A stretch of 52,415 nucleotides of DNA from a bacterium (lineage in GTDB: Bacteria > Elusimicrobiota > Elusimicrobia > Elusimicrobiales > UBA9959): assembly GCA_021811315.1 (NCBI GenBank), contig JAJZPF010000017.1:1-52415 (forward strand), in the 5' to 3' direction. The notes beneath the pieces were generated by a model, which was not told where the DNA came from, did not search any database, and saw only the letters and a list, made by a program, of their open reading frames with translations. Below are positions 33,666-41,384 of this stretch, in pieces (the stretch's first letter is position 1; each line of letters starts with the position of its first letter). A program made the translations under genes and the position numbers.

Positions 33666-33908
33666 ATGACAACTATCGTTCAAAAATGGGGAAATAGCCT
33701 GGCGCTGCGCATTCCAAGCGCGCTGGCCAAGGATATTCATTTGCACCAGGGCTCCATGGTTGATATGGCCGTGGTGGAAGGCGAGATGGTTGTAAGGCCC
33801 AGGAGGCAAACCAAACTCTCGCTCTCGAAGATGCTTAAGGGCATCACCAAAAGCAATCGGCACTCCGAGCAGAATACCGGCGGTGCGGCCGGACGGGAAG
33901 TCTGGTAA
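33666..33908 (+). CDS. mazE: MazE-type antitoxin
   Basis: This 80-residue protein has an N-terminal AbrB/MazE swapped-hairpin domain (IVQKWGNSLALRIPSALAKD) that binds DNA, and a flexible basic C-terminus that would wrap the toxin. A TTG four codons upstream is in frame, but the ATG at 33666 follows TTGGAGGGC at ideal spacing. The stop codon overlaps the toxin start by one base (TAATG), typical of a coupled type II module. Confidence 0.9.
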   Translation: MTTIVQKWGNSLALRIPSALAKDIHLHQGSMVDMAVVEGEMVVRPRRQTKLSLSKMLKGITKSNRHSEQNTGGAAGREVW

Positions 33909-34249
33909 TGTCCGGTTCTTATTGTCCTAAGCGCGGTGATGTTGTCTGGTTGTCCTTTGAACCCCAGGTTGGACACGAGCAGGCGGGCCACAGACCGGCC
34001 TTGGCTCTTTCCCCCGAAGCCTATAACCGTAAAGCGGGCCTCGCCATCTTCTGCCCCATCACTTCGCAAGTCAAAGGCTATCCTTTCGAAGTTCCTCTCC
34101 CTCCTGGTCTTAAAGCTTCCGGAGTTATTCTGGTGGATCAGGTCAAAAGTCTGGACTGGCAAGCAAGGGGAGCCCAATTCTGCTGCAGGATTCCCGGTGC
34201 GACTTTGTCAGAAGTCTTGAAGAAGCTTAATATTTTGCTGGGTGATTGA
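33908..34249 (+). CDS. mazF: MazF-type endoribonuclease toxin
   Basis: This 113-residue PemK/MazF family protein cleaves RNA at short sequence motifs. It begins with the family pattern RGDVVWLSFEPQVGHEQAGHRPALALSP, keeps FCPITSQVKGYPFEVPLP, and ends with the VKSLDW stretch and a helical tail. It is paired with the MazE-type gene under one promoter. The frame is intact, so the module appears functional. Confidence 0.93.
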   Translation: MSGSYCPKRGDVVWLSFEPQVGHEQAGHRPALALSPEAYNRKAGLAIFCPITSQVKGYPFEVPLPPGLKASGVILVDQVKSLDWQARGAQFCCRIPGATLSEVLKKLNILLGD

Positions 34250-34268
34250 TCCCCTGTTGCTACATATC

Positions 34269-34529
34269 ATGAAACGTACGCAAATATATCTCACAACGGA
34301 GGAGTGGGAAACTTTGCGCGCCATGAGTTTACAGACGCATCAGTCCCTGTCGGACCTTGTAAGGGCCGCGATTGACTGTAAATATCTGCGCCGCCGGCCC
34401 TCTAATTTGGAGTCTTCTGTAAGGGCGGCGTCCGGCATATGGAAAGACCGCAAGGATATAGGTGATACTGCGGCTTATGTGCGTGCGCTACGCAAGAGTA
34501 CCCGTTTGCAGCAGCATGGAAGTCTGTAG
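34269..34529 (+). CDS. Orphan ribbon-helix-helix antitoxin-like protein
   Basis: This 86-residue protein begins MKRTQIYLTTEEWETLRAMS, a ribbon-helix-helix strand and helix, with SLSDLVRAAID as the second helix. The C-terminal IWKDRKDIGDTAAYVRALRK resembles the tail of VapB-type antitoxins that neutralise PIN toxins. No PIN-domain gene follows; the next gene is a TPR protein. A GTG at 34242 overlapping mazF is an alternative start. It may be a leftover antitoxin or a regulator for a toxin elsewhere. Confidence 0.75.
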   Translation: MKRTQIYLTTEEWETLRAMSLQTHQSLSDLVRAAIDCKYLRRRPSNLESSVRAASGIWKDRKDIGDTAAYVRALRKSTRLQQHGSL

Positions 34530-34547
34530 TAACTTTCGGGATTTATT

Positions 34548-34573
34548 GGGAAGAGGTCACCCGTCCTCTTCCC
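34548..34573 (+). other. Strong hairpin between the RHH gene and the TPR gene
   Basis: GGGAAGAGG (34548-34556) and CCTCTTCCC (34565-34573) form a perfect 9-bp stem with an 8-base loop. No T-run follows, so it is not a standard intrinsic terminator; it could be an RNA stability or processing element. Confidence 0.45.
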
Positions 34574-34623
34574 GGGGAAGCGTCTTCGATGCATCGCAAT
34601 AGAAAGATTTTTAGGGGCTATAA

Positions 34624-36000
34624 ATGAAAAAGATAATCGCTCTTATCCTGCTTGTAACTCCGGCTTTTGCTGGTGCTCAGGCGACACCTGAAAAGAAACC
34701 CGGTGTTTACCAAACAATCGCTGACGAACTCCTTAAAAACTGCGAGGGTGCGGATAAAAAAATAGCCGTAGCCGGCTTTTCCTACTCTGACGGCCGCGAT
34801 TCCCGCGACGGCGGCGTAGTAGCCGAAAGAATAACCACCGAACTGGTCAAAGCGAAAAAATTCAAAGTAATCGAGCGCAAAGAAATAGAAAAAGTCTTCG
34901 AAGAACTAAAACTCCAGCGCTCCGGAGCCATAAACCCCGACTCCGCCAAAGAAATAGGCAAAATGCTCGGCGCCGACTGGGTGGTAGTCGGAACTCTAAC
35001 AGAACTTCCGGATAAACAACTAGAACTAAATGTCCGAATGGTTGGTGTGAAATCTGGAGAAATAGTGAGTGCCGCAAACACTTCTATAAAAAAAGACTGG
35101 TTAGACCAGTATAGAAAGATGCTCGATGAGCAGAATGAGGCAATTAAGAAGAATCCAAAGAACCCCAATTTCTATTATGGATTAGGAGAACTGAATATCA
35201 TGCTGGGGGCATATGATAGCGCCGTAGGCAGCTTTGGTATAGCGATTAGTATTGATCCGACGCATTTGAGTGCATATTTTGGCAGAGGAATTGCCTATCT
35301 CGAAAAAAATGAGTATGACAAGGCAATTGAAGATTTCTCCAAAGTGACAGCGCTTGACCCACAGTATGCTAAGGCATATTCTAACCGCGGAAGTGCCTAC
35401 TATGGAAAAGGCCAGTATGCTAAGGCAATTGAGGATTTTTCTATGGCGCTGACCGTTGACCCGCAGGATACTGAGGCATATAATAGCCGCGGGAATGCCT
35501 ACAGTGAAACGGGTGAAAATGACAAGGCGATTGAGGATTATTCCAAAGTAATAGCTATTGATTCGAAGTTGGCTACGCCATATTACAATCGCGGTAACAG
35601 TTACAGGAATAAGGGCGAGGAAGATAAAGCAATTGAAGATTATTCCAAAGCCATAACCATCGACGCTGAGTTTCTCCAGGCATACATTAGTCGAGGGCTT
35701 GCCTATGCTGTGACCGGTGATCATGATAAGGCGATTGCGGATTATTCTACGGCGATCTCAATTAATCCCATGGATACTGAGGCATATAATTACCGGGGCA
35801 ATGCCTATACGATTAAGAGTGAATATGATAAGGCTATTGAAGATTATTCCAAGGTGATTGCAATTGACCCGAAGGATGCGTTGGCCTATAGCGGTCGCGG
35901 GGGAGCTTATGCGATGAAGGGCGAGATGGAAAAGGCAATGATTGATGTGAAAAATTCCGAAACTTATCACGAAGCCTATTTCAAAAGATTGAAAAAATAA
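34624..36000 (+). CDS. Exported FlgO-like domain plus TPR protein
   Basis: This 458-residue protein has a signal peptide (residues 1-19). A FlgO/CsgG-like domain follows (about 25-155: KKIAVAGFSYSDGRDSRDGG, ERITTELVKAKKFKVIERKE, then MLGADWVVVGTLTEL). About eight TPR units of 34 residues come next (about 175-450), each with the consensus YDKAIEDFSKVTALDPQYAKAY-type pattern. Base composition changes inside the gene: the first 350 bases are GC-rich like the neighbourhood and the TPR part is visibly AT-richer. That suggests recombination with a foreign TPR array, or repeat expansion. Function unknown. Confidence 0.8.
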   Translation: MKKIIALILLVTPAFAGAQATPEKKPGVYQTIADELLKNCEGADKKIAVAGFSYSDGRDSRDGGVVAERITTELVKAKKFKVIERKEIEKVFEELKLQRSGAINPDSAKEIGKMLGADWVVVGTLTELPDKQLELNVRMVGVKSGEIVSAANTSIKKDWLDQYRKMLDEQNEAIKKNPKNPNFYYGLGELNIMLGAYDSAVGSFGIAISIDPTHLSAYFGRGIAYLEKNEYDKAIEDFSKVTALDPQYAKAYSNRGSAYYGKGQYAKAIEDFSMALTVDPQDTEAYNSRGNAYSETGENDKAIEDYSKVIAIDSKLATPYYNRGNSYRNKGEEDKAIEDYSKAITIDAEFLQAYISRGLAYAVTGDHDKAIADYSTAISINPMDTEAYNYRGNAYTIKSEYDKAIEDYSKVIAIDPKDALAYSGRGGAYAMKGEMEKAMIDVKNSETYHEAYFKRLKK

Positions 36001-36202
36001 TTGACGTGTGCAATAGGCCGCGGAGCCGTTCTCATGCAATAAATAACCATAAGAGCCTGATAGGAGTTCGGAATGATAGAAAAGTAAAGTTTTCGGGGAA
36101 CAATTCATGGCGTGTGTGCGATTGCCGGAAACAGTATTGAAAAAACATCACGGATTACCTCCCGGGCGGTCTGTTACCGAGATAAACCACGGAGTCAAAA
36201 AA

Positions 36203-36232
36203 ATGAGGCTAAATGTTGTTGGAGTGCTCTGA
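36203..36232 (+). CDS. Possible 9-residue leader peptide
   Basis: ATG at 36203 has GGAG eight bases upstream and encodes MRLNVVGVL, then TGA at 36230-36232. Its last codons lie on the 5' arm of the terminator hairpin at 36223. A ribosome translating it would block hairpin formation, the layout of a transcription attenuator. The peptide contains no obvious run of one amino acid, so the signal would be unclear. Confidence 0.3.
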   Translation: MRLNVVGVL

Positions 36233-36252
36233 AAATGACAGGGCACTTTTTT
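36223..36252 (+). terminator. Terminator or attenuator hairpin before the HEPN-like gene
   Basis: AGTGCTCTG (36223-36231) and CAGGGCACT (36239-36247) pair over 9 bases with one wobble and are followed directly by six T. It lies 6 bases before the ATG at 36258, so transcription from upstream would need antitermination to enter the gene. It may alternatively end the TPR transcript. Confidence 0.65.
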
Positions 36253-36257
36253 CTACT

Positions 36258-36913
36258 ATGAACAACCCCCTAACGCGAGAATTTAACGAGAGACTTTCTA
36301 ACTTGAAAAGTCTTGTTGGAATAGTGGAAGAATCATTTGTGCAAAAAGTGATAACGCTTAATGGTGAAATGACGAAATCTGTAGAGAAATTACCTGAATC
36401 TCAAAAACATGATCTCTATGAGTCGTACGGGGCGGACTGTTATGAGTTGGATACTCAACTCCCAACTGTTTTCCGCTATTCAATTGTAACCGCAAGCAAT
36501 TCGGCTTTTGAGAAATATCTGGCAGATACTGCCGACACCTATGCGAACGTGCGAAAAGAACTTGTGAAAGTTCGTGATTTTAAAGGTACTGGGATTATCC
36601 GGAGTAAGCAATATCTCGAAAAGGTTGTTCGTATGGATTTCCCAGATAAGGGTCCAGCATGGCAAGGAATTGTTAAAGTCAGAGACTTGCGGAATTGTGT
36701 CGTACACGATGATGGTTATATCACGGAAGAGAAAAAAATCTTTTAGTGTGGATAAAAACAACACCTGGTATTCATTTAGAGAACGGTTGTGTGGTAGTGA
36801 TAGAGCCAGATTTTATTAATACAGTTTTTGGCTGGTATAACAGCTTTATGAATGACTTCGATAATGCTTGCCCTTTAGGGCTATGGGACTCTGTATTCCC
36901 TGAAAAAGAGTAG
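36258..36913 (+). pseudogene. HEPN-like gene broken by a one-base frameshift
   Basis: The frame from ATG 36258 runs 162 residues to TAG at 36744-36746. It carries VKVRDLRNCVVHDDGYI, an R-N-x3-H pattern as in HEPN ribonuclease domains. A run of seven A (36732-36738) precedes the stop. Adding one A would continue the reading as NLLVWIKTTPGIHLENGCVV and on to TAG at 36911-36913, about 55 further residues of ordinary protein character. This implies a recent inactivation, an assembly error in the homopolymer, or slippage. AT content is well above that of the neighbours, suggesting transfer. An in-frame TTG at 36213 is an alternative start. Confidence 0.65.
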
Positions 36914-37008
36914 TTGGTTGGAAAAAGCCTGTTGATCCGGTGACATAATACTAATACCGAACAGCTGTTATTGATCTTACCGTAGTCCGTCTGCGGCGTC
37001 TGAATAAT

Positions 37009-39732
37009 ATGCCTGATCTTAACGTAAACCCGGCCTTGGCGGTGAATCCGCGCGGACATCTATACTGGGACCCCTCCGGCGGGGAAGAGGCCTGGCCGGA
37101 CGCGCCGGCCGCGCGGCGCACAGGCGAAGCTTTTTCCGCGGGAAACGCGCAGGGGCTGCTGCACCTGGTTTCGCGCGAACTCGATACCCCGCTGCCGGCA
37201 GGCGTCTCCTTCTGGCGGGAACTGGGCCGCCGGTATCTTTCCGCTTTCTGCCGGGGTATAGCGCCTGGGACGACAGGCATACCGCCCTTCCCGCAGCCGC
37301 CGGAGGACGAGCTCCTCTCCTGGCTTGAACGCCTGCCGCCCATGAAAGGCGGCGAGTATCTCGCCGCGGCGGCCCTGGCCGAGATCTGGACCGGCTTTGA
37401 CGCGTATGTAAGGGCGGCGGCCGCCGCCCACCCGGGCGGGCCGGCGGAATTTATAAAATTTCTGAACCCCGCCTGGCATTCCGTGGGCCGGGTGGTTTTT
37501 CACCTGGCGGAAAACCGCAAAAACGAGAGCTATCCTTTCGCCTTCCTGGCCACCTACGCCGCCGGGATGTCCGGGCACGGCCGGCTGAAATACCAGCCGC
37601 TGGCGGAAGCGCTTAAGGAATACGCCGGGGAAGACAATAATGCGGCCCTGCTGCGCCTGTTGTCCCCGGTGCGCTCGGCCTCGGAAAAAAGCGCGCTGGC
37701 CCGCGAACTGCTGGAAACCGGGGCGCTGTTCAAGCCTTTGGCGTGGACGCCGCCCCAGGCGTACCGCTTCCTTAAAGAAGCGCCCGTTCTGGCGGAGGGC
37801 GGGGTGGTGGTGCGCCTGCCCGACTGGTGGCGCGCCGGCCAGGCGCCGAGGGCGCGGGTAAACGTAAAGCTGGGCAACGCGGCGGGCGCGGCGCTGGGGC
37901 TTAATACCCTGCTGGATTTTACGGTGGAAAAAAGCCTGGACGGACAGCCGCTGACGGACGCGGAATGGGAAGCGCTGATGAGCTCTTCCGGCGGCCTGGC
38001 GCTGATACGCGGGCGCTGGGTGGAAGCCGACGCGGAAAAACTCAAAGCGGCGCTTGAACACTGGGAGAACATGAAGCGCTCGGCCGACGACAGCGTCACC
38101 CTTGCCGAAGCGATGCGCATGCTTTCCGGCGCGGCTATTGGTGGCGCGCCCGAAGACGGCGCCGGGAACGCAGCGATAAGGGAATGGAGCGGGATCAAAG
38201 CCGGCGCCTGGCTGGAGACTACGCTGGCAAAGCTCCGCGAGCCCGGCAGGTACGGCAAGCCGCCCCCGGCTCCGGGACTGCTGGCCGAGCTGCGGCCTTA
38301 CCAGCAAACGGGCGTGGGCTGGCTGCGGTTTATGACGGAACTGGGGCTTGGCGCCTGCCTGGCGGACGATATGGGCCTGGGAAAAACGGTGCAGGTGCTG
38401 GCGCTGCTGCTGGCGCGCAAAGCCGCGCGCCGCGCGGACCGCCCGAGCCTGCTGGTGGCCCCGGCGTCGCTGCTGGCCAACTGGCGGGCGGAAATTCTGC
38501 GCTTCACCCCCGGACTTAAACATCGCATTCTGCACCCCTCGGAATTATCGGCGGAAGATTGGAAAGCCGCGCAGAAGGATTTCGGCAAAGCGGCGGCCGG
38601 CTGCGACCTGGTTTTAACTACCTACGGGCTGGTGGCAAGGCTGGAAAGCCTGCGCGAAACACAGTGGGACGTGGTCGCGCTGGACGAAGCGCAGGCCATA
38701 AAAAATCCAGCGGCCCGCCAGACCCGCGCGGTTAAACGGCTTAAATGTTCCCGGCGTCTTGTGCTGACCGGCACCCCGGTTGAAAACCGCCTTGGCGATC
38801 TGTGGTCTATCTTCGATTTCCTCAACCCCGGCCTGCTTGGCTCCGCCGCCGGCTTTGGCGAGTTTATCAAGTCCGGCCCGCGGGACGGCGGCGCGCCGGG
38901 CGCTCTGCGCGCGCTGGTTAAACCATACATCCTGCGCCGGATGAAGACGGACAAAAGCGTCATAGCCGACCTGCCGGAGAAGACGGAAGTGAAGGCTTAT
39001 TGCGGGCTGGCGCCCAAACAGGCCGCGCTTTACGGGCAGGCAGTCCGCGAGCTGGCCGAAAAGGTGGAAAACACGGAAGGGATGGCGCGCCGCGGCCTGG
39101 TACTGGCGTACCTGACGCGCTTTAAACAGATCTGCAACCACCCGTCGCACTGGCTGCGGGACGGAAGCTACACGGAGGCCGAAAGCGGCAAGTTCCAGCG
39201 CCTGAGGCAGATAACCGAGGAGATAGCCTCCCGCCAGGAAAAAGCGCTGGTGTTCACGCAGTACCAGGAGCTGACCGGGCCGCTGCTTGAGTTCCTGGCG
39301 GGAATATTCGGGCGGGCGGGGCTGGCGCTGCACGGCGGAACCCCGGTTAAAGCCCGCCGGGGCCTTGTGGACGCTTTTCAGGCCGAGAACGGCCCACCGT
39401 TTTTTGTGCTTACCGCCAAGGCGGGCGGCTCCGGCCTGAATCTTACGGAAGCGTCGCATGTGATACATTTTGACCGCTGGTGGAACCCGGCCGTGGAAAA
39501 CCAGGCTACAGACCGGGCCTTCCGCATAGGGCAGAAGCGCAACGTGCTGGTGCATAAGTTCGTCTGCCGGGGCACACTTGAGGAGCGCATTGACGAAATG
39601 ATAGAGGATAAGGCGCGGCTGGCGGACAGCGTCGTAGGCGGTGGCGGGGAAAAAGTGCTTACGGAAATGAATAATCAGGACCTGCTTAAATTTGTGTCGC
39701 TTGATATCAACCGCGCCGCGGAGGCGCAATAA
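37009..39732 (+). CDS. SNF2-family helicase
   Basis: This 907-residue superfamily 2 ATPase has an N-terminal SNF2-associated region (about 1-420). The helicase core follows: the Q-region YQQTGVGWLRF, Walker A DDMGLGKTVQVLALL near 451-465, the DEAQ box LDEAQAIKN near 558, and LVLTGTPVENRLGDLWS. The C-terminal helicase part contains FTQYQELTG, LTAKAGGSGLNLTEASHVIH and the arginine finger ATDRAFRIGQ. Such enzymes translocate on double-stranded DNA and remodel protein-DNA complexes. It is followed 11 bases later by a SWIM zinc-finger gene, a recurring bacterial pair of uncertain function. Confidence 0.93.
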   Translation: MPDLNVNPALAVNPRGHLYWDPSGGEEAWPDAPAARRTGEAFSAGNAQGLLHLVSRELDTPLPAGVSFWRELGRRYLSAFCRGIAPGTTGIPPFPQPPEDELLSWLERLPPMKGGEYLAAAALAEIWTGFDAYVRAAAAAHPGGPAEFIKFLNPAWHSVGRVVFHLAENRKNESYPFAFLATYAAGMSGHGRLKYQPLAEALKEYAGEDNNAALLRLLSPVRSASEKSALARELLETGALFKPLAWTPPQAYRFLKEAPVLAEGGVVVRLPDWWRAGQAPRARVNVKLGNAAGAALGLNTLLDFTVEKSLDGQPLTDAEWEALMSSSGGLALIRGRWVEADAEKLKAALEHWENMKRSADDSVTLAEAMRMLSGAAIGGAPEDGAGNAAIREWSGIKAGAWLETTLAKLREPGRYGKPPPAPGLLAELRPYQQTGVGWLRFMTELGLGACLADDMGLGKTVQVLALLLARKAARRADRPSLLVAPASLLANWRAEILRFTPGLKHRILHPSELSAEDWKAAQKDFGKAAAGCDLVLTTYGLVARLESLRETQWDVVALDEAQAIKNPAARQTRAVKRLKCSRRLVLTGTPVENRLGDLWSIFDFLNPGLLGSAAGFGEFIKSGPRDGGAPGALRALVKPYILRRMKTDKSVIADLPEKTEVKAYCGLAPKQAALYGQAVRELAEKVENTEGMARRGLVLAYLTRFKQICNHPSHWLRDGSYTEAESGKFQRLRQITEEIASRQEKALVFTQYQELTGPLLEFLAGIFGRAGLALHGGTPVKARRGLVDAFQAENGPPFFVLTAKAGGSGLNLTEASHVIHFDRWWNPAVENQATDRAFRIGQKRNVLVHKFVCRGTLEERIDEMIEDKARLADSVVGGGGEKVLTEMNNQDLLKFVSLDINRAAEAQ

Positions 39733-39743
39733 GGAGAACTGCC

Positions 39744-40748
39744 ATGAGCTGGGGATACCGGGATTATTACTACAAACCGTACGTGAGCGCGGCTGAAAAA
39801 CGTCGCCGCGCCGAAAAGGCGGCCGCTAAATTATTTAGGAACGGCGGGCCACAGGCGCCGGTCAGACCGGAAGGAAGAACTATCGCCCGGTCTTTCTGGG
39901 GCAAAGCGTGGTGCGCCAACCTGGAATCTTACAGCGACTATTCGAACAGACTGCCGCGCGGTCGCTCGTATGTGCGCAACGGGTCAGTGGTCCATCTCGA
40001 GATCCGCCGGGGGGAAATTGAGGCGCTGGTCAGCGGCTCGCGCTTATACAAGGTTAAAATAACGATCGCGCCGGTGAAGGAAGAGCGCTGGAAAACTTTA
40101 TGCCGGGAATGCGCCGGGGGCATCGGCTCCCTGATGGAACTGCTCGGCGGGAAGCTTTCGGAGCGGGTGATGGGAATTATGACGCGCGGGGACGCCGGTT
40201 TGTTTCCCTCTCCGAAGGAGATTGAACTGGATTGCTCTTGTCCGGACTGGGCGGAGATGTGCAAACACGTGGCGGCGGCGCTTTACGGGGTCGGCGCGCG
40301 TCTCGATGAGAAACCGGAGCTGCTGTTTCTGCTGCGCCATGTTAACCACCATGACCTGGTAAGCGGCTCCGCCGCGGTGGCTGCGCTGACCGGGGCAAAA
40401 ACCTGCGGGGAACACGCCACGCTTTCAACGGCGGAGATAGGAGAGGTCTTTGGCATAGAGCTGGAAGCCGGCGCGGCGGCGGCGGGCGTTCCGGCGCCGG
40501 GGCCCTCCCTTCCCCGTACCGGCAATAAGGCAAAAACAAAACCGCCGCTCCGGAAAACCGCGAAAAAGTCCGCCGCCGGAAAATCCCTGGAACATCTAAA
40601 AAAGCGGAAAGCGAGCATGAAATCCGCGAAAAAACGCAGCCTTGTTATTTCCCGCGCTGTTGAGAGATCCCGGCAGAAGAAATTTAATGCCGCAGGGGCC
40701 GGCGTTAACGCCCGACACGGGAAAACCCTCCGTAAACTCGCACAATGA
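39744..40748 (+). CDS. SWIM zinc-finger protein
   Basis: This 334-residue protein has the SWIM motif C-x-C-x6-C-x-H in LDCSCPDWAEMCKHVAAALY near residues 152-171. It is preceded by the family region FWGKAWCANLESYSDYSNRL. The C-terminal 90 residues are Lys-rich and disordered, ending in arginine/lysine patches that could bind DNA or RNA. An AAGGAGA ribosome-binding site and an 11-base gap couple it to the SNF2 helicase gene, its probable partner. Confidence 0.88.
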   Translation: MSWGYRDYYYKPYVSAAEKRRRAEKAAAKLFRNGGPQAPVRPEGRTIARSFWGKAWCANLESYSDYSNRLPRGRSYVRNGSVVHLEIRRGEIEALVSGSRLYKVKITIAPVKEERWKTLCRECAGGIGSLMELLGGKLSERVMGIMTRGDAGLFPSPKEIELDCSCPDWAEMCKHVAAALYGVGARLDEKPELLFLLRHVNHHDLVSGSAAVAALTGAKTCGEHATLSTAEIGEVFGIELEAGAAAAGVPAPGPSLPRTGNKAKTKPPLRKTAKKSAAGKSLEHLKKRKASMKSAKKRSLVISRAVERSRQKKFNAAGAGVNARHGKTLRKLAQ

Positions 40749-40856
40749 CGGCCCTTTGTTCCTTACGCTTGCAAGCGCGCAGGGGAAAACAGCATCCGCA
40801 TACGCAATATTTTCAGCGCGAGGTCGAGCAAAGGAAGAAAGTCAGGGGTGATTAAA

Positions 40857-41228
40857 ATGAAAGTAATGACGATAGGGATCAAGAGCGAGAAGGACGCGAT
40901 GGGGGAATTTGGGCGGGCTTTTGAGGCCGCGCATAAGCGGACTCCGTTCACTCTGGTTAAAGGCGCTTACTTCACAAGTTTGGAGGCCATAAGGAATCTC
41001 CTGACGCCTAAGCGCCTGGCTTTGGTCCATATAATCAAAGAGAAGTCGCCAAAAAGCATCTACGGGCTCGCTAACCTGGCGAACCGCAGCTTCCCGAGCG
41101 TTTTAAAGGATGTGAACATCCTTTCAAAACACGGCCTAATAACGCTGAGCAAAGAGAAGGAATCCCCCCGGCACACTGTCCAGCCGAGCGTAAGCTACTC
41201 CGCCATTAATCTGTGGATCAGTCTTTAA
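40857..41228 (+). CDS. Winged-helix transcriptional regulator
   Basis: This protein of about 123 residues contains a winged helix. SPKSIYGLANLANRSFPSVLKDVNIL gives the helix-turn-helix, and KHGLITLSKEK the wing. It is preceded by FTSLEAIRNLLTPKRLALVHII, a pattern seen in small HVO_A0114-type regulators that often control toxin modules. The ATG at 40857 is preferred because AGGGG lies at correct spacing; a GTG at 40848 is possible. It follows the SWIM gene by 108 bases and precedes the tpiA promoter, so it could regulate either side. Confidence 0.75.
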   Translation: MKVMTIGIKSEKDAMGEFGRAFEAAHKRTPFTLVKGAYFTSLEAIRNLLTPKRLALVHIIKEKSPKSIYGLANLANRSFPSVLKDVNILSKHGLITLSKEKESPRHTVQPSVSYSAINLWISL

Positions 41229-41350
41229 GTCCTCGCAACGGTCCTCTCGCGGTTACCTGTCCTCTTCCACAAAGAACCCCTGTCTTGAAGTGCGGAGGCA
41301 GCCCGCCGCCGCCCTGCGGACTGTGGGCTACCCATGAGCCTCAAGATTTG

Positions 41351-41356
41351 TATAAT
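41351..41356 (+). promoter_or_regulatory. Likely -10 box of the main BMC operon
   Basis: A perfect TATAAT lies in an AT-rich patch 28 bases before the tpiA ATG, followed by AAGGAGA as ribosome-binding site. No convincing -35 box is present, which could mean activator dependence. This is the only good promoter signal seen ahead of the main microcompartment gene run. Confidence 0.5.
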
Positions 41357-41384
41357 ATTTTTAATTAATTAAGGAGACTCGAAA

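Noticed and set aside
33611..34529. mazEF plus the RHH gene as a novel three-part toxin system
   Set aside because: mazEF looks standard and complete; the third gene has its own start and no evidence of joint function beyond adjacency.
36574..36819. Alternative +1 frame continuing past the HEPN-like stop
   Set aside because: It reads through the right place but gives a short, less protein-like sequence; the other shifted frame (to 36913) gives a longer, more ordinary continuation.
40749..40856. Possible small toxin gene upstream of the winged-helix regulator
   Set aside because: The stretch has only short frames with no recognisable toxin features, so a toxin partner cannot be supported.
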